From Gammaproteobacteria bacterium (lineage in GTDB: Bacteria; Pseudomonadota; Gammaproteobacteria; Enterobacterales; Neiellaceae), in assembly GCA_017425245.1 (NCBI GenBank), contig JAFOOX010000063.1, positions 177,724-241,723 of the forward strand: DNA of 64,000 nucleotides. Reading direction: 5' to 3'. The notes under the pieces were generated by a model. That model was not told where the DNA came from, did not search any database, and saw only the letters and a list, made by a program, of their open reading frames with translations. The position numbers and the translations under genes were made by a program. Below are positions 8,754 to 18,377 of this stretch, in pieces (position 1 is the stretch's first letter; each line of letters begins with the position of its first letter).

Positions 8754-10136
8754 CTAGCGCGGAGGAAACTTCATACCGCCCATACCACCGGGCGGCATCA
8801 TCCCCTTCATGCCGCGCATCAGCTTGGTCATGCCGCCCTTGCCGGAGACCTTCTTCATCATTTTCTGCATCTCGAAGAACTGCTTGAGCAGGCGGTTGAC
8901 GTCCTGCACCTGCAGGCCGCAGCCGGCGGCAATGCGCCGTTTGCGCGAGCCGCCGATGATGTCGGGCTTGCGCCGTTCAGCCGGAGTCATGGAGTTGATG
9001 ATCGCCTCCAGCCGGCGCGGCATCTTGTCATCCATTTTGCTCTTGATCTGGTCAGACAGACCGGCCACACCGGGCAGTTTGTCGAGCATCGCCATCATGC
9101 CGCCCATGTTGTGCAGCTGGCGTAACTGATCACGGAAGTCTTCCAGATCAAAACCCTCGCCCTTGACCATCTTCTTGGCCATAGCTTCGGCTTTTTCTTT
9201 GTCGACCTTGCGCTCCATCTCCTCGATCAGCGACAGCACGTCGCCCATGCCGAGGATACGGCCGGCCAGACGGTCCGGGTGGAAAGGCTCAAGGGCATCG
9301 ACCTTCTCGCCCATGCCGAGGAATTTGATCGGCTTGCCGGTGATATGGCGAATGGAGAGCGCGGCACCGCCACGTGCATCACCATCGACCTTGGTCAGAA
9401 TGACGCCGGACAGCGGCAGCGCCTCATTAAAGGCACGGGCCGTGTTGGCGGCGTCCTGACCGGTCATGGCATCGACCACAAATAGCGTCTCGATCGGCTT
9501 GAGCTGGGCATGCAGCTGCTTGATCTCGTCCATCATCGCCGTATCGATGTGCAAACGGCCGGCGGTATCGACGATCAGCACGTCATAAAACTTGAGTTTG
9601 GCTTCCTTGAGCGCGGCCTCAGCGATATCGGCCGGCTTCTGCTCCGCGCTCGACGGAAAGAAATCGACCCCCACTTCGGCAGCCAGGGTTTCCAGCTGAC
9701 GGATAGCGGCCGGACGGTAAACGTCGCAGCTGACCATCATCACCTTTTTCTTTTCCCGCTCACGCAGGAAGCGGCCGAGCTTGGCGGCGCTGGTGGTTTT
9801 ACCGGCCCCCTGCAGACCGGCCATAAAGATGATGGCGGGTGGCTGACTATTGAGGGCGAGGGCTTCATTCTTCTGGCCCATCGCCTCTTCAAGGGCATCG
9901 CGCACGATCTTGAGGAAGGCCTGACCGGGGCTGAGGCTTTTCTGCACCTCTTGGCCGAGAGCGCGCTCCTTGACGGTGGTGACAAATTGTTTGACCACCG
10001 GCAACGCTACGTCGGCCTCAAGCAACGCCATGCGCACTTCGCGTAGCGTCTCCTGAATATTCTCCTCAGTCAGGCGTCCACGGCCGGTGACATTGCGCAG
10101 CGTGCGCGACAGGCGATCCGACAGATTCTCGAACAT
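8754..10136 (-). CDS. ffh: Signal recognition particle protein Ffh
   Basis: Ffh is the GTPase subunit of the signal recognition particle; with 4.5S RNA it delivers inner-membrane proteins to FtsY and the Sec translocon. The 460 residues show the N domain (1-90), the G domain with GLQGAGKTT (107-115), DTAGRLH near 190 and TKVDGDARGG near 247, and a methionine-rich M domain ending in MMPPGGMGGMKFPPR. The length agrees with E. coli Ffh (453). It stands alone and is divergent from the permease at 10264. Confidence 0.97.
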   Translation of the reverse strand: MFENLSDRLSRTLRNVTGRGRLTEENIQETLREVRMALLEADVALPVVKQFVTTVKERALGQEVQKSLSPGQAFLKIVRDALEEAMGQKNEALALNSQPPAIIFMAGLQGAGKTTSAAKLGRFLREREKKKVMMVSCDVYRPAAIRQLETLAAEVGVDFFPSSAEQKPADIAEAALKEAKLKFYDVLIVDTAGRLHIDTAMMDEIKQLHAQLKPIETLFVVDAMTGQDAANTARAFNEALPLSGVILTKVDGDARGGAALSIRHITGKPIKFLGMGEKVDALEPFHPDRLAGRILGMGDVLSLIEEMERKVDKEKAEAMAKKMVKGEGFDLEDFRDQLRQLHNMGGMMAMLDKLPGVAGLSDQIKSKMDDKMPRRLEAIINSMTPAERRKPDIIGGSRKRRIAAGCGLQVQDVNRLLKQFFEMQKMMKKVSGKGGMTKLMRGMKGMMPPGGMGGMKFPPR

Positions 10137-10263
10137 GGCGATTGCGCTCCCTGCCCCCTCGGGGCATCAACTTGGCCGCGGATTATACCGCCAAGGTGAC
10201 GCTGACGGGAGACAATTGGCCGCCGACAGCCCACAGCGTTATAGTGCAGCCAAAGATGCCCGG

Positions 10264-11313
10264 ATGACGTCGCCCATGGCCTTTGTTTCCAGTCTGCTCA
10301 ACCTGTTGCTGATTGCCGCCCCTTGGCTGTTGGTCGGGCTGGTGCTTGCTGGCGTGCTCAAGGCGGTGTTACCTCAAGCGTGGGTAGCGCGGCAGCTGGG
10401 GGGCAGCGGCGTGCTGCCGGTGGTCAAAGCAGCATTGCTGGGGGCACCCATGCCCCTGTGCTCCTGTTCGGTCGTGCCGGTGGCCTTCGGACTGCGCCGC
10501 CAAGGCGCAGGCAAAGGACCGACCGTCAGTTTTCTGGTATCCACCCCGGAAACCGGGGTCGACAGTATCGCCCTGAGTTATGCGCTGCTCGGCCCGCTGC
10601 TGGCGATCATTCGCCCTGTCGCCGCCGTGTTTTCGGCGCTTATCGCAGGCCTGCTGGCAGGCGGCGATGACGCGACGCCACAACCGCCCATCACAACCAG
10701 CAGTTGTGGTGGTGGCTGCTGTGGCCATAAGACCCCGGCACAGACCACGCTTGGTCGCCGGCTAACTGATGGTATCCGCTATACGCTGACCACCCTCTAC
10801 CGTGACCTGCTGCTATGGCTGGCCATCGGCCTGTTGGCGGCCGCCGCCGTTGCCGCTTACGCACCACCCGATCTGCTGGCCAGCTGGGGCCAAGGCTGGA
10901 CAGGGATGCTAGTGATGCTAGTGGTCGGCATTCCGATGTATATCTGTGCCACAGCGTCGACGCCCTTGGCAGCCTCGCTACTGCTGGCTGGGGTATCACC
11001 CGGCGCGGTACTGGTGTTTCTGCTGGCTGGGCCGGCCACCAACCTCGGCACACTGGCACTGGTGGGGCGGGAGCTGGGGCGACGAGCCCAAGTGGGGTAT
11101 GTAGCTGGCGTAGCCGGTGGCGCCCTGCTGTTTGGCGCTTTGACAGATCTGCTGATAGGCCAGCTGGACGCCAGCTGGCAGCTGCCAGCGCACCAGCATG
11201 ACGAGCTGCTGCCACTGTGGTTATCGCTGCCTTGCCTGCTGGTATTGCTGCTGCTGGCATTGCCGCCTGTCAGCCGCTGGCTGGGCCGCAGCGCTCAAGG
11301 AGCGACGGCATGA
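10264..11313 (+). CDS. Permease with Cys-rich metal motifs (SO_0444/YraQ-like family)
   Basis: A 349-residue polytopic inner-membrane protein resembling the permease family annotated as SO_0444-type Cu/Zn efflux transporters (DUF318/ArsP_2-like). It carries CSCSVVPVA in a membrane segment near residues 63-71 and a cytosolic-loop motif CGGGCCGHK near 142-150, both plausible soft-metal ligands, then a second hydrophobic half with GPATNLGT. Metal specificity is inferred from the motifs only. The start ATG 10264 lacks a clear Shine-Dalgarno, and ATG 10276 is possible. The stop overlaps the start of the next gene (ATGA), suggesting translational coupling. Confidence 0.82.
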   Translation: MTSPMAFVSSLLNLLLIAAPWLLVGLVLAGVLKAVLPQAWVARQLGGSGVLPVVKAALLGAPMPLCSCSVVPVAFGLRRQGAGKGPTVSFLVSTPETGVDSIALSYALLGPLLAIIRPVAAVFSALIAGLLAGGDDATPQPPITTSSCGGGCCGHKTPAQTTLGRRLTDGIRYTLTTLYRDLLLWLAIGLLAAAAVAAYAPPDLLASWGQGWTGMLVMLVVGIPMYICATASTPLAASLLLAGVSPGAVLVFLLAGPATNLGTLALVGRELGRRAQVGYVAGVAGGALLFGALTDLLIGQLDASWQLPAHQHDELLPLWLSLPCLLVLLLLALPPVSRWLGRSAQGATA

Positions 11314-12104
11314 GCACCCTGCTCGGTTTACTGGCTGCCCTCTGCTATACACTAAGCGGAACAGCGGCGGCACGGGTAATGGCTGGCCATGGCCAGACCG
11401 CCCGGCTGGTAATGCCACTGGCCGCACTGGCCATGCTGCTCCATTTTGGCTATCTGGCACTGGCGCTGCCAGCCACCACCGGCACCGATTTTGGTGTGCT
11501 CAAGACTGGCGCCACCGCCGGTTTGCTGATCACCCTGCTACTGACCACCATCCACAGCCGCAAGCCGCTGTTGCCGCTGCTGCCGCCCACCTATTTCATT
11601 GCCACGGTGGTAGTGGTGGTGGCAGTGCTGGTGCCTGAACACCGCTTTTACGATCTCGGCCACAAGCCAGCGGTGGTGCTGCACATTGCGCTCTCGTTAT
11701 CGGCCTATGCACTGTTCAATGTCTGTGCCCTGCTGGCGCTGCTGGTCGCCTTCATTCAGCATCGTCTGAAGCAACGCAAGATGGGCCTCAACCCGTCCAT
11801 TCCGTCACTGGTCGGGGTGGAACAGCTGCTGCAGCAGCTGCTGGTAATGGGTATCGTGGTGCTGACCGCCGCCGTTGCCACTGGCTTGCTGTTTCTCGAT
11901 GGTTTCTGGGGCAGAGGACAGGCGCATAAGGCGATTCTCACCTGTACTGCCCTGCTTTTTTACATTGGCCTGTGGTGGCGGCAACGTCAGGTGGGCATCC
12001 GTGGCCGGCTGCTGGTAATCGCCCACGTCGGCGGCGCCCTGCTGCTGACCCTCGCCTATTTCGGTAGCCGCCTGATCCGCGAAGTATTGCTGGAAAGGCT
12101 GTAA
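11310..12104 (+). CDS. CcsA/YpjD-like cytochrome c assembly-domain membrane protein
   Basis: A 264-residue inner-membrane protein with about eight hydrophobic segments and features of the cytochrome_C_asm (CcsA/CcmC) family, including His residues in HKPAVVLHIALSLSAYALFN and a late conserved HKAILT. It corresponds to the gene usually found divergent from ffh (ypjD in E. coli), whose exact role is not established. The start is ATG 11310 with AAGGAG about 7 bases before it, overlapping the upstream permease stop. Confidence 0.85.
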   Translation: MSTLLGLLAALCYTLSGTAAARVMAGHGQTARLVMPLAALAMLLHFGYLALALPATTGTDFGVLKTGATAGLLITLLLTTIHSRKPLLPLLPPTYFIATVVVVVAVLVPEHRFYDLGHKPAVVLHIALSLSAYALFNVCALLALLVAFIQHRLKQRKMGLNPSIPSLVGVEQLLQQLLVMGIVVLTAAVATGLLFLDGFWGRGQAHKAILTCTALLFYIGLWWRQRQVGIRGRLLVIAHVGGALLLTLAYFGSRLIREVLLERL

Positions 12105-12115
12105 GCCGCGCGCCC

Positions 12116-12146
12116 TTGACACTCCCGGCATTAGTTGCGCTAATGA
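12116..12146 (+). promoter_or_regulatory. Possible promoter of the corB/yfjD gene
   Basis: TTGACA (12116-12121) is a perfect -35 hexamer; TAATGA (12141-12146) is a possible -10, but the spacing of 19 bases is long. The spacer contains a small inverted repeat ATTAG-N5-CTAAT. Confidence 0.35.
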
Positions 12147-12176
12147 ATCCCCTTCAATAGCGCCGGAAGCCACTGT

Positions 12177-13457
12177 TTGGACGACATATCAACGGGCACC
12201 TTGGTCATTGCCCTGTTTGTCCTGATCATCTGCTCTGCATTCTTCTCCGCCTCGGAAACCGGCATGATGTCGCTCAACCGCTACCGGTTGCGCCATCTGG
12301 CCAAGCACAACCACCGTGGCGCCAAAAAAGTCAGCAAATTGCTTGAGCGACCGGATCGCCTGATCGGCGTGATCCTGACCGGCAACAACATCGTCAACAT
12401 TCTCGCCTCCGCCATCGGCACCATCATTGGTATCCGCCTTTACGGTGATTATGGCGTGGCGGCTGCCACCGCAGCCCTGACCATCATCATCCTGCTGTTT
12501 GCCGAGGTAACACCTAAAACCCTAGCTGCGCTGTACCCGGAACGGATCGCCTTCCCGGCCAGCTACCTGCTGTCACTGCTCCTGAAGCTGCTCTATCCGC
12601 TAGTGTGGCTGATCAACGCCATCAGCAACGGCTTGCTCAAACTCTTGGGCGCCAATACTGGGGCAACCCGCGACGACCATTTGAGTTCTGATGAACTGCG
12701 GACCGTGGTTCATGAAGCGGGCAAGCTGATTCCTCGCCGCCACCAAGAGATGCTGCTCTCCATTCTCGATCTGGAAACGGTGACCGTCGAAGACATCATG
12801 GTGCCGCGCAACGAGATCGTCGGTATCGACATCAACGACGACTGGAAGAGCATTCTGCGTCAGATTAGCCATGGCCAGCACACCCGGGTGTTGCTCTACC
12901 GCGACACCATTGATGATGCCGTCGGCTTTATTCACGCCCGTGATGCCCTGCGCTTACTAACCAAAGAGCAGTTCGACAAGGGCACCCTGCTGCGGGCCGT
13001 GCGCGAACTTTACTTTATCCCTGAAGGCACGCCGCTCAACGTCCAGCTGCTCAAGTTCCAGCGCAACCGCGAACGGGTGGGGCTGGTAGTGGACGAGTAT
13101 GGCGACATTCAGGGGCTAGTGACGCTGGAAGATATTCTGGAAGAGATCGTTGGTGACTTCACCACCACCATGGCGCCGTCTACCAGTGATGAAGTACAAC
13201 CTCAGGCGGACGGCAGCTATCTGGTCGAGGGCAGCGCCAATATCCGCGACCTTAATCGTGAGATGCACTGGAAACTGCCTACTGACGGCCCCAAAACTCT
13301 CAGCGGGCTCATCATCGAATACCTGGAAGAGATCCCCCAAGCCAACATCGGCATCCGGTTGGCAGGCTATCCGATCGATATTCTGGAAGTCGCCGACAAT
13401 ATGGTACGGCTGGCGCGCCTCCATCCTGCCGAATACCAACCTGTCAGCGATGACTAG
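12177..13457 (+). CDS. CorB/YfjD-type HlyC/CorC family transporter (CNNM domain, CBS pair)
   Basis: An inner-membrane protein of the CNNM/CorB family, linked to Mg2+ (and Co2+) transport. The 426 residues comprise an N-terminal CNNM membrane domain with SASETGMMSLNRYRLRHLA (about 25-43) and GNNIVNILASA, two CBS domains (DIMVPRNEIVGID, then VDEYGDIQGLVTLEDILEEIVGD) and a C-terminal CorC-HlyC domain. Start is TTG 12177 (M-DDISTGT), which aligns with the family N-terminus and has GGAAG upstream; no ATG or GTG is available nearby. The order ffh-ypjD-yfjD is common in gammaproteobacteria. Confidence 0.9.
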   Translation: MDDISTGTLVIALFVLIICSAFFSASETGMMSLNRYRLRHLAKHNHRGAKKVSKLLERPDRLIGVILTGNNIVNILASAIGTIIGIRLYGDYGVAAATAALTIIILLFAEVTPKTLAALYPERIAFPASYLLSLLLKLLYPLVWLINAISNGLLKLLGANTGATRDDHLSSDELRTVVHEAGKLIPRRHQEMLLSILDLETVTVEDIMVPRNEIVGIDINDDWKSILRQISHGQHTRVLLYRDTIDDAVGFIHARDALRLLTKEQFDKGTLLRAVRELYFIPEGTPLNVQLLKFQRNRERVGLVVDEYGDIQGLVTLEDILEEIVGDFTTTMAPSTSDEVQPQADGSYLVEGSANIRDLNREMHWKLPTDGPKTLSGLIIEYLEEIPQANIGIRLAGYPIDILEVADNMVRLARLHPAEYQPVSDD

Positions 13458-13469
13458 CGGCCAGCGACC

Positions 13470-13883
13470 TCAGGGACAGGGACGCGCTTCCTGCTTCCAC
13501 ACCACCGGCTGCCAATAGTCGTTGCGCGCAGAGTAGCGTTTGTCTGGCAGGAACTGAGCACCGAGGTAGTAGATCTGGCCATCAGCCACGTCGATCTTGA
13601 GGATCTGGCTTTCCCCTCGGTTACGGGCGTTAACGGCCAGTCGTGAGTCCTTGATCTGCTCGTAAACCTTCAGCTCATGACTACCTGGCGTCAGTGGCCG
13701 CATTTCACGCTCGTTGACGTTGTCTCCATCAATGGCGTCCACCGTCAACGGATGGATATCACGGGCAGCCGGCGTCACCCCTACGCTGTAGATCCAGCCG
13801 CAGCTCTGCATCGGCTCGCTGCTGGCACAGCCGCCTAACACGACAACGAACATCAGACCAGTGATGAAGTCACGTTGTCCCAT
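13470..13883 (-). CDS. Small uncharacterised lipoprotein
   Basis: A 137-residue product with a type II signal peptide: a hydrophobic stretch FITGLMFVVV and the lipobox LGGC (Cys19), so it is probably anchored in the outer or inner membrane facing the periplasm. The rest (ERE-MRPLTPGSHELKVYEQ, VADGQIYYLGAQF) looks like the beta-rich PEGA-type fold seen in other small lipoproteins, but I do not recognise the family. It begins 18 bases after gshA on the same strand, so it is likely the last gene of the gshA transcript. Confidence 0.75.
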   Translation of the reverse strand: MGQRDFITGLMFVVVLGGCASSEPMQSCGWIYSVGVTPAARDIHPLTVDAIDGDNVNEREMRPLTPGSHELKVYEQIKDSRLAVNARNRGESQILKIDVADGQIYYLGAQFLPDKRYSARNDYWQPVVWKQEARPCP

Positions 13884-13901
13884 GGACCTTACTCCTGTGG
13901 T

Positions 13902-15476
13902 TTATGCCGGTTCGACCGCCCGTCGATAATACTGTTCCAGGAACTCGTCAAAGGGCTGTTGAGGCTGGGCATCCATTGCCGCCTGCTCCGCAAGCGACTG
14001 GCGTGCCAGCTGTTCAAAGCCGGACTCATCCAACTGCTCGTAGCCACTCTCAAGAAAATAGTGACGGTGGTTTTCTGCCAAACGCATGGCCAGTGGCTTG
14101 TTGTTGCCATCCTGACCGAGGATCGCCTCCAGCACCCGCGCCGATGGGGTCAATGACGGGTCTAGTACCTTGGCATGCTGGGCACTGAGAGCGTTCAGAT
14201 AACCGCCATCCAGGCTCACCCCATCCATCAGGGCGGCCAACGGCTCCAGACGCTGGCACAGCTCCACCAGCAACTGGCGTAACGGCCTGTCGATACCAGC
14301 CACAGTCAACTGCAGTTGCGGGTCCCGGCCGTAAAGCACCACCTGGTTGAAGTTGTGAGAGGCTTCCGCCAGCTCACCAACGGCAAAGGGGCGAGGCTCA
14401 GCCAGGGCGCAGTCCAGCAGCAGCAGGTCAATGAAGCGCAGTGCATCGGGGTTGATGCCAGTCGGCTCGAACGGGTCGAGATCCAGCGTGCGCACCTCGA
14501 CATATTCGATGCCATGCCGGCGCAGCGCCGACAACGGGGTTTCGCCCGTCTTGAGGCTGCGCTTGGGACGAATCGGCGCATAAAGCTCGTTTTCAATCTG
14601 CAGGATGTTGGCGTTGAGCTGACGATAACCGCCATCAACACGCACCCCGATCGCCTCAAAGGTCGGCTCGGGCGTGGAGATCGCTGCCTCAATGGCGGCC
14701 AGATAAGCCGGCAGCGAGTTGTAATCAACGCTCAGCCGCGCTTGAGCGCGATTGGTATAGCCCAGATCACTCATACGCAGACTGGTGGCATAGGGCAGAT
14801 AGCAGGTTCCACCGGGCGTGCAGGCAAACGGTAGCTCACTGCCCTTGAGGTTAACGAATGACCGGCACAGGCTGGGAGAGGCACCAAACAGGTAGGGGAT
14901 CACCCAAGCCTGACGGCGGAAATTGCGGATCAACCCCATATAACAGGCCGAACGCTGAGCAGAGTGGAGTGGCTCATCAGTTCCCAGGATCTGCTGCCAC
15001 AGCCGATCGCTGAACGAAATGTTGTAGTGAGCCCCGGCAATCAGCTGCATCACACTGCCATAGCGGTGATGCAGTCCGACGCGATAGAGGGTTTTCATCC
15101 GCCCCACATTGCTGCTGCCATAGCGGGCGACCGGGATCTCCCCTTCGCTGGGCACATAGCAGGGCATCGACATCGGCCACAGCCGCTGCTCTGGCAGCTG
15201 ACGATGGACGAAGCGGTGGATATCGCGCAAGGTAACCAGCGTTTCTTCAATGGTCGCGGCCACCGGCGTGATGAACTCCAGCAACGACTCCGAAAAATCG
15301 GTGGTGATCAGTGGATGGGTCAGCGCCGCGCCCAACTTGGGACTATGTGGATCAACGGCCAGCTGACCGCGTGCGGTCACCCGCAGCGTTTCGCGCTCGA
15401 CGCCGCGGCGCAGATCGGTCAACAGCGCCGGCTTGGTTGCCAGCCGTTTCAAACCCTGACTCAAACTCTGGGTCAC
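13902..15476 (-). CDS. gshA: Glutamate--cysteine ligase
   Basis: GshA makes gamma-glutamylcysteine from glutamate and cysteine with ATP, the first and rate-limiting step of glutathione synthesis. The 524-residue product is near the E. coli length (518), with RRGVERETLRV, TTDFSESLLEFITP, PSEGEIPVARYGSSN and GAHYNISFSD typical of the proteobacterial class. The frame opens at 15560, but GTG 15476 is chosen: it has GGAGG five bases upstream and matches the family N-terminus (TQSLSQGLKRL). It starts 10 bases after the M16 peptidase. Confidence 0.95.
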   Translation of the reverse strand: MTQSLSQGLKRLATKPALLTDLRRGVERETLRVTARGQLAVDPHSPKLGAALTHPLITTDFSESLLEFITPVAATIEETLVTLRDIHRFVHRQLPEQRLWPMSMPCYVPSEGEIPVARYGSSNVGRMKTLYRVGLHHRYGSVMQLIAGAHYNISFSDRLWQQILGTDEPLHSAQRSACYMGLIRNFRRQAWVIPYLFGASPSLCRSFVNLKGSELPFACTPGGTCYLPYATSLRMSDLGYTNRAQARLSVDYNSLPAYLAAIEAAISTPEPTFEAIGVRVDGGYRQLNANILQIENELYAPIRPKRSLKTGETPLSALRRHGIEYVEVRTLDLDPFEPTGINPDALRFIDLLLLDCALAEPRPFAVGELAEASHNFNQVVLYGRDPQLQLTVAGIDRPLRQLLVELCQRLEPLAALMDGVSLDGGYLNALSAQHAKVLDPSLTPSARVLEAILGQDGNNKPLAMRLAENHRHYFLESGYEQLDESGFEQLARQSLAEQAAMDAQPQQPFDEFLEQYYRRAVEPA

Positions 15477-15486
15477 AGCGCCTCCA

Positions 15487-18372
15487 TTAGTTGTTGTCGA
15501 CGGCCAGCACAAAGGGGTTGCCAGCACGTTGTTGGCTGCGCAACAGATCGCCGTCGCCAACCAGAATCACCGTCATCTCTCGCGGTGCCAACCAGCGCCT
15601 GGCGATGGCATTGAGTTCATCACGGCTCATAGTCCGCAGCCGCTCAGCCTGTTGGCGGGTAAAGCCAGGCTGCAAGCCATAGCGCTGCACTTCCGCCAGA
15701 AAACGGGCCTTGGCTTGCGGACTCTCATAACTGAGCGCCTCGCTCTGCAGCATCGCACTGCGCATCAGCTCCACCTCCGCGTCGGTCATCCCCTCTCGCT
15801 GATAGCGGTAAAGCTCACGCAGAATTTCGGTCGCAGCGGCAAACGATGCTTGATCAGCAACATCGGTGGATATCTGGAAGAAGCCGCTGTGCTTGCCTCC
15901 GACAAATGCCGATTTGGCGCCATAGGTATAGCCCTTGTCTTCACGCAGGTTCAGGTTAAGACGGCTGTTAAACGCGCCGCCCAACGGGTAATTCATCAAC
16001 CGCGCTGCAAAATAGTCACCGCTGACATCGTAAGGCAATGCCCGACGTACCACCCGGATCGCGGTCTGGGCGCTTCCCGGCAGGTTGACGATGCGCACCC
16101 GCCCGGCACTATCGGTGGGGAAGCGAGCCGGATCAGGCCGATAAATAGTGACGGGAGTGCGCTTCCATTGCCCGAACTGGTTGAGCTTGGCGCGCCACTC
16201 TCTGTCCGACAACCGCCCGACCACAGTGAAAGATGCGACCCCGGCACTGTAGCTGCTGCGATAGTAGTCAAACACATCCTGCAGGCTAAGGGCTGCTACC
16301 GATTGCGGCGTCCCCCCCTGTGGGCGCCCTGCACGCTGGTGGCCATATAGCACGGCCAACATCTCCTGCTCTGCTCGCACCGCCGGCACTTGCTGTTGAT
16401 GAAGCAGCTCCTGACGGTAACGGGCCTTGAGACGATTGAACTCGTCCGCCTTGAATGCCGGCTTGAACAGCCGCTCGCGCAGCAAGGTGAGTGTCTGGTC
16501 GAGGTGACGCTCCAGCGCAAAGACGCTGATCTCGGTATAGCGGCCAGTGACCCGGATATCGATACTGCTGCCCAGGCGGGCGATGGCAATGTCCATCGCT
16601 TCGGCGCTACGGTTCTGAGTTGATTCCTGCAGCATCCGTGCGGCAAGCGTGGCAGCGCCATCCTTGTTCACCGCTTCACTCGAAACACCCCCTTCAAGCG
16701 TGAGCAGCAGGTTAACAGTCGGCGATTCGTCGGTGGTAATGCCCAGCAGTGGAATACCATTGTCGAGTTTGGCTTGCCAATATAGCGGTTCGTCAACAGT
16801 GACCGCTGCGGTCGGCACTGGTCGCTGCCGTCCAGGCGACGCCTTGACCGGCTGCGGTAGCTGCAATCCTGAGGGTTCAGGCCCAAGCAACGACTCCAAC
16901 CCGTCAACCGGCGCCAACTGCACGGTGTAGAAGTTGTCCGGCCGTACTGCCTGCCACGACAACCCCGGCTTCACCACACTGATCACCACGGCCGGTTTGC
17001 CGCGCAGATAGCTGTTAAAGACGCGACTGACATCAGCGGCTGTCACCGCACGATAACGCCCCAGATCAAAGGCAGTTTGATCCGGTTGACCCGCGAAGAT
17101 CTCCCCTGTCGCCAGCAGCGATGCCTTGCCGGCCACGCTCTCCAGCTGGTGGAGCAGCCCGGCCTCAAAGCCATTTTGTACCTTAAGCAGTTCGTCGGCG
17201 CTCACCCCACGCTCAGCCGCCTGTGCCAGGCTCTGTCTGATGATGGCATGCAGTTCGCCCAATGAGGCGCCGGATTCGGGATTGAGCCAAGCAGTGACAG
17301 TGAAGTTGCAGGCCAACTCGCGACAGGGGTGTGACACCCTCACCGACACCGCCTTGCCGGTCGCCACCAGATTGCGATAGAGCAGCGAACTCTTGCCGTC
17401 GCCCAGCACGGAGGCCAGTAGATCCAGCGGCGCTTCGTCGGCATGACGAGCCACCACCGTCGGCATGCTGACCGCCACCATGGGCAAGTGGATGCGGTCC
17501 TCAAGGGTGACATAACGATCTTCATCAAGGCGGTGGAGCTTTTTCACCGCCTTGTCGACCGCCGGACCTGCAGCGATGGGGCCGAAATACTGGGTTACCC
17601 AGGCAAGTGCCTGGGCTTCGTCAAAATCGCCAGCGATTGTCAGTACCGCATTGTTGGGGCCATACCAGCGCTTGAAAAATGCCTCCAAGTCCGCCAGCTG
17701 ATAACGCTGAATATCCTCACGCCAACCAATGGTTGGCCAACCATAGGGGTGGTCGCTGCCAAACAGGGCCGCATCAATGGTCTCGTTGACCCGGCCGTAC
17801 GGGACGTTGTCCACCCGCTGGCCACGCTCGTTGAGCACGGTTTGCTGCTGTACCCGAAATTTGGCTTCGGTCATCGCCGGCAACAGATAGCCCATACGAT
17901 CCGATTCCAGCCACAATACTGTCTCAAGGTAGTTGGCCGGCACCGTCTGATAGTAGTTGGTGCGATCACTGCTGGTAGAGCCGTTAAGGGTGCCACCGGC
18001 TTCAGTGATCAGGCGGAAGTGCTCTTCGTCGGCGACATTGGCCGAGCCCTGAAACATCATGTGTTCAAAGAAATGGGCGAAGCCCGACTGACCGCTCTGC
18101 TCGCGGGCCGAGCCAACATGGTAGGTCACATCCACATGCACCAGCGGGTCGCTGTCATCCGCATGCAGGATCACCGTCAGGCCATTGGCCAAGCGGTATT
18201 TGCTGTACGGCAGGGCCACATCGCCTTTGCCGGTCGAGCGTTCAATCAGGGTGATACCGGCAGCGCTATCGCTGACGGCGACCGGGCCGCCACATCCGGC
18301 CATGGCCACAACGACCCAGGCACTTGCAGCCAGCCAAACCACAGCACGACCAATGGCACCAGAACTCATCAT
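15487..18372 (-). CDS. M16 (insulinase/pitrilysin) family metallopeptidase, predicted lipoprotein
   Basis: A 961-residue zinc peptidase of the M16 family with two tandem M16 core plus inactive-domain halves. The inverted zinc motif HFFEH is at about 100-104, and the third ligand is probably Glu182 in TVLNERGQRVD. The N-terminus is a lipoprotein signal (hydrophobic 13-25, lipobox AMAGC, Cys27), so it acts in the periplasm or at the outer membrane; the substrate is unknown. ATG 18372 or the adjacent ATG 18369 both have GAGG just upstream. It lies 5 bases after the MDR dehydrogenase and 10 before gshA, an arrangement that suggests one operon. Confidence 0.92.
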   Translation of the reverse strand: MMSSGAIGRAVVWLAASAWVVVAMAGCGGPVAVSDSAAGITLIERSTGKGDVALPYSKYRLANGLTVILHADDSDPLVHVDVTYHVGSAREQSGQSGFAHFFEHMMFQGSANVADEEHFRLITEAGGTLNGSTSSDRTNYYQTVPANYLETVLWLESDRMGYLLPAMTEAKFRVQQQTVLNERGQRVDNVPYGRVNETIDAALFGSDHPYGWPTIGWREDIQRYQLADLEAFFKRWYGPNNAVLTIAGDFDEAQALAWVTQYFGPIAAGPAVDKAVKKLHRLDEDRYVTLEDRIHLPMVAVSMPTVVARHADEAPLDLLASVLGDGKSSLLYRNLVATGKAVSVRVSHPCRELACNFTVTAWLNPESGASLGELHAIIRQSLAQAAERGVSADELLKVQNGFEAGLLHQLESVAGKASLLATGEIFAGQPDQTAFDLGRYRAVTAADVSRVFNSYLRGKPAVVISVVKPGLSWQAVRPDNFYTVQLAPVDGLESLLGPEPSGLQLPQPVKASPGRQRPVPTAAVTVDEPLYWQAKLDNGIPLLGITTDESPTVNLLLTLEGGVSSEAVNKDGAATLAARMLQESTQNRSAEAMDIAIARLGSSIDIRVTGRYTEISVFALERHLDQTLTLLRERLFKPAFKADEFNRLKARYRQELLHQQQVPAVRAEQEMLAVLYGHQRAGRPQGGTPQSVAALSLQDVFDYYRSSYSAGVASFTVVGRLSDREWRAKLNQFGQWKRTPVTIYRPDPARFPTDSAGRVRIVNLPGSAQTAIRVVRRALPYDVSGDYFAARLMNYPLGGAFNSRLNLNLREDKGYTYGAKSAFVGGKHSGFFQISTDVADQASFAAATEILRELYRYQREGMTDAEVELMRSAMLQSEALSYESPQAKARFLAEVQRYGLQPGFTRQQAERLRTMSRDELNAIARRWLAPREMTVILVGDGDLLRSQQRAGNPFVLAVDNN

Positions 18373-18377
18373 CGACC

